From Selenomonadaceae bacterium (GTDB lineage Bacteria; Bacillota; Negativicutes; Selenomonadales; Selenomonadaceae): a stretch of 64,000 nucleotides of DNA. This document shows positions 61,643 through 64,000 of the stretch, piece after piece. A program made the position numbers and the translations under genes. Below the pieces are notes generated by a model that did not search any database, was not told the DNA's origin, and saw nothing but the letters and a program-made list of their open reading frames with translations. Each line of letters begins with the position of its first letter. Within the stretch, counting starts at the first letter, position 1. Location: contig JAGBMX010000134.1 of the NCBI GenBank assembly GCA_017634675.1, forward strand, positions 16,425 through 80,424. The letters run 5' to 3'.

Positions 61643-63700
61643 ATGAAGATATATGAAACCGAGAAAATCCGCAATATAGCCGTTATGGGTCATGGCAAAA
61701 CGGGTAAAACATCTCTTTTGGAAGCTTGTCTCTTTAACGCCGGCGCTACTAAGCGTCACGGTAAAGTGGACGACGGTTCGAGCGTTCTTGATTATTCGGA
61801 TGAGGAAAATCGTCGCAAAATGTCGATTACTATGTCTCTGGCAGCCTCTGAATGGAAAGATTATAAGTTGAATTTCTTAGACACGCCCGGGTATCCGGAT
61901 TTTGTCGGTGATGTTAAGGGCGCGGCTACTGCGGTGGATTCTGCGCTTATAGTTATCTCTGCTCCGTCCGGTATTGAGGTTGAAACGGAAAAAGCTTGGG
62001 GAATTTGCGAAGAATTAAATCTTCCTCGGGCGTTTTTTGTAAATAAGATGGATAGGGAACACGCGAATTTTGATAAGGTCGTGGAGGAGCTTAGGGTGCG
62101 CTTCGGCGCAGGCGTTGTGCCGGTGCAGCTTCCAATCGGTCAGGAAGAAACCTTTCAAGGCGTTGCGGATTTGATTTCGCTTAAAATGAAAATTGTGCGT
62201 CACGAAGAAGACGAACTTCCCGATTACCTTGAAAACGACGTGGCGGAGGCTAGGTTAAAGCTGATAGAGGCCGTCGCGGAATTTAACAATGAGCTTTTGG
62301 AGAAATATATTGAAGGAATAGACATTCCCGAAAACGACGTTGCGGCGGCGCTTATCGAGGGTATTCAGGCGGGGAAAATTTTCCCGGTGTTCTGCGGTTC
62401 TGCTCTCAAAAATGCCGGTATTAAAAAGATGATGGACGGCATGATTGAATATATGCCCGCGCCTGATTTTAGAGCTGTTATCGGTACTAATCCCAAAGAC
62501 GATGATTTGATAGAGAGAACGGTTGGCGATTCTTTCTCGGCTCAGGTGTTTAAAACTATTGTGGATCCTTTTGTGGGGAGACTTTCCTTTATCCGTATTT
62601 TCTCAGGGTCTATTAAGGGCGACGCTACCTATTTAAATACCGTGAAAAACGAGTCGGAACGGTTGAGCGGAATTTTTTCCATGGTGGGCAAGACGCAGCT
62701 TTCTCTTGCTACAGCCAATGCGGGAGATATTGTTGTTGCGGCAAAGCTTGCAAGCACTTCAACGGGAGATACTCTTTCGGATAAGAATTCGCCTATTCGT
62801 TATGATTCTATTGTATATCCCGAAGCTATGCTTTCAATGGCGGTATATGCAAAGAAAAAAGGCGATGAGGATAAGGTTTTTGCATCAATTCAAAAAGAGT
62901 GCGAGGAAGATCCTACTTTAATCGTTAAAAAGGTGAAAGAAACTCGGGAAACAATTATAAGCGGCATTGGAGAAGTGCATCTTGAGATTTTGGCGGAAAA
63001 GATAAAGCGTAAATATTCTGCGGATATGGAACTTCGTCAGCCGAAAATTCCGTATAGAGAAACCATTCGCAAATCCGTCAAAGCCGAGGGCAAGCATAAA
63101 AAGCAAAGTGGCGGTCACGGGCAATACGGTCATGTGTGGCTTGAAATTTCGCCTAACGGCGCGGGTGAAGGCAATACTTTCAGCGAAAGCATATTTGGAG
63201 GTAGCGTGCCTCGTCAATTTATCCCGGCGGTTGAAAAAGGTACTGTAGAAACTCTTGCGGGTGGAATTTTGGCAGGTTATCCCGTGGTAGACGTAAAAGT
63301 TAATCTCTTTGACGGCTCGTATCATACTGTCGATTCATCTGAGGCTGCGTTTAAAACCGCTACGGCTATCGCTTTAAAGAAAGGCGTTATGGACGCAAGT
63401 CCCGTGCTTTTGGAGCCTATTGCAGAAATTACTGTTCGCGCTCCCGAATACTATATGGGCGATGTTATGGGGCGTCTTAGTTCAAAACGAGGAAAAATTC
63501 TCGGTACGGAAAGCGTAGGCAAGGATTTTAGCGAGGTTAAAGCGTATGTTCCCGTTGCGGAACTCTATAAATACGCCACGGATCTCCGTTCGCAAACCCA
63601 AGGCAGAGGCTCTTTCAGTTTAAAGGTTGATCATTATGAGGTTGTGCCGGAAAGACAAGCGGAAAAAATTATAGCGGACGCAAAAAAGGATAAGGAATGA
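61643..63700 (+). CDS. EF-G-like translational GTPase
   Basis: A 685-residue GTPase with all five EF-G domains. The P-loop is GHGKTGKTS rather than the AHVDAGKTT of canonical EF-G, and the switch regions are DYSDEENRRKMSI and DTPGYPDFVGDV, with NKMD as base-recognition motif. Domain IV has KHKKQSGGHGQYGHVWLEI. This is the 'elongation factor G-like' (FusA2-type) group of Firmicutes, which accompanies rather than replaces EF-G; its role is not settled. ATG 61643 has GGAGG seven bases upstream. A terminator follows. Confidence 0.92.
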   Translation: MKIYETEKIRNIAVMGHGKTGKTSLLEACLFNAGATKRHGKVDDGSSVLDYSDEENRRKMSITMSLAASEWKDYKLNFLDTPGYPDFVGDVKGAATAVDSALIVISAPSGIEVETEKAWGICEELNLPRAFFVNKMDREHANFDKVVEELRVRFGAGVVPVQLPIGQEETFQGVADLISLKMKIVRHEEDELPDYLENDVAEARLKLIEAVAEFNNELLEKYIEGIDIPENDVAAALIEGIQAGKIFPVFCGSALKNAGIKKMMDGMIEYMPAPDFRAVIGTNPKDDDLIERTVGDSFSAQVFKTIVDPFVGRLSFIRIFSGSIKGDATYLNTVKNESERLSGIFSMVGKTQLSLATANAGDIVVAAKLASTSTGDTLSDKNSPIRYDSIVYPEAMLSMAVYAKKKGDEDKVFASIQKECEEDPTLIVKKVKETRETIISGIGEVHLEILAEKIKRKYSADMELRQPKIPYRETIRKSVKAEGKHKKQSGGHGQYGHVWLEISPNGAGEGNTFSESIFGGSVPRQFIPAVEKGTVETLAGGILAGYPVVDVKVNLFDGSYHTVDSSEAAFKTATAIALKKGVMDASPVLLEPIAEITVRAPEYYMGDVMGRLSSKRGKILGTESVGKDFSEVKAYVPVAELYKYATDLRSQTQGRGSFSLKVDHYEVVPERQAEKIIADAKKDKE

Positions 63701-63704
63701 CGTT

Positions 63705-63739
63705 AAAAAGTCGCGTGAAAAATTTTACGCGACTTTTTT
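63705..63739 (+). terminator. Rho-independent terminator
   Basis: AAAAAGTCGCGT pairs with ACGCGACTTTTT around a 10-base loop, ending in a T run, directly after the EF-G-like gene. Confidence 0.92.
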
Positions 63740-63746
63740 GGTGTTC

Positions 63747-63863
63747 GTTACTATTCACGGGTAGAAAAAAAGAAAAATATTGCTCTTCATGGTCAACCCC
63801 TCTGCCCTTCGGGCCCCTCCCCTTTCAGGGGAGGCTCTCTGATTTCTCATTTTGTGAATATAT
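63747..63863. mobile_element. Truncated MITE copy (left half)
   Basis: Starts with the same 17-bp terminal repeat as the element at 20036 and stays nearly identical to it for about 117 bases (through the CCTCCCCT-TTC-AGGGGAGG hairpin to TTTGTGAATATAT). The match then stops abruptly where IS-like sequence begins. No right half is in the window. Confidence 0.8.
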
Positions 63864-64000
63864 TGAAGTGGTAAACTAAAATTGGACATGGAGGGGGTAA
63901 TTTTTGGACATACGGTGTATACTGTATGAACAGTACGAAATAATCGTTGGACAGAAATCCTTCCCCATTGAACAGGAGGTTTGCCATGAAGTACACGAAA
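63864..64000 (+). mobile_element. Left end of an insertion sequence, probably IS3 family
   Basis: The sequence beginning TGAAGTGGTAAACTAAAATT interrupts the MITE copy. Repeated TTGGACA/TTTGGACA blocks within the first 50 bases resemble inner transposase sites near IS3-family ends. A ribosome-binding site AGGAGG precedes an ATG at 63986 that opens the frame MKYTK, a common start of IS3 OrfA. The element runs past the window end, so the family is only inferred. Confidence 0.55.
63986..64000 (+). CDS. Start of putative transposase OrfA (truncated by window end)
   Basis: Five codons (MKYTK) preceded by ACAGGAGG at a good distance. It is too short to identify alone; the call depends on the IS-like context. 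Confidence 0.4.

Noticed and set aside
61643..63700. Ribosomal protection (TetM-like) tetracycline resistance gene
   Set aside because: The P-loop GHGKTGKTS and domain IV sequence match EF-G-like FusA2-type GTPases, not TetM/TetO.
63697..63879. Small protein after the EF-G-like gene
   Set aside because: The frame runs through a terminator and the MITE copy; no family match and composition of non-coding DNA.
1..64000. tRNA or rRNA genes
   Set aside because: I looked through the intergenic gaps for cloverleaf and rRNA signatures and found none; a covariance-model scan would be needed to exclude unusual ones.

Overview
The window looks like chromosome of a moderately AT-rich diderm Firmicute, most likely a member of the Negativicutes. 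CodY, CarD, a YacL-type PIN/TRAM protein and a CsoR-like repressor are Firmicute traits. An LptF/LptG-type permease, phosphoheptose isomerase GmhA, an AcrAB-type RND pump, a secretin, an FtsEX-EnvC set and a SYLF protein require an outer membrane or are typical of diderms. I see no rRNA or tRNA gene. This placement is inference from gene content only.

Layout. 1-7.6 kb (+): the end of an LPS-export permease, a DUF3084 coiled-coil protein, an RNase H-fold protein and dCMP deaminase, then a surface-glycan set (GT2 glycosyltransferase, large membrane protein, MBOAT acyltransferase, SGNH hydrolase). 7.7-16.8 kb: a chemoreceptor, a SYLF-domain exported protein and an acrAB operon (-), divergent from an unusual regulator (HTH at the N-terminus, receiver at the C-terminus) and its LytS-like kinase. 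16.8-20 kb (-): phosphohexomutase, gmhA and two small proteins, next to an intact MITE-like element with 17-bp inverted ends and an 8-bp target duplication. 20.4-25.2 kb: an unrecognised 500-residue protein, folB, and ftsE-ftsX-envC. 25.4-32.5 kb (+): bioY, bioA, a PilP/GspC-like protein with a secretin, an M48 protease, an AI-2E-type permease and codY.

32.6-37.7 kb (+) holds six consecutive exported proteins related to the FlgT-N, CsgG/TolB-N and LPP20 themes, without the known curli or flagellar partners. This is the best candidate for an undescribed envelope system. One gap inside it carries interleaved stems that could form a pseudoknot. 37.8-43.5 kb is housekeeping: serS, rubrerythrin, an FtsZ homologue with an altered GTP signature, tcdA, carD, yacL. 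43.6-50 kb: a CsoR-like repressor, a methyltransferase-like protein, a radical SAM enzyme, rfbD, a GT41 glycosyltransferase broken at a run of ten T (possible phase variation), and a phosphoribosyltransferase-TRSP protein of the kind usually found in tellurium-resistance-type operons.

50.1-61.6 kb is a complete type III-A CRISPR-Cas locus: cas6, cas10/csm1, csm2-csm6, cas1, cas2, then 20 repeats of 35 bp. The palm GGDD motif and the CARF-HEPN Csm6 imply cyclic-oligoadenylate signalling. Two leader-proximal spacers match the same coding sequence from divergent sources. A PIN toxin-like gene pair sits between the array and one orphan repeat, apparently an insertion that split the array tail. 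The window ends with an EF-G-like GTPase and a second MITE copy interrupted by the start of what looks like an IS3-family insertion sequence.

Dispersed palindromic elements (pyrimidine/purine hairpins just upstream of four genes; GC-rich palindromes upstream of two) recur and are described separately.
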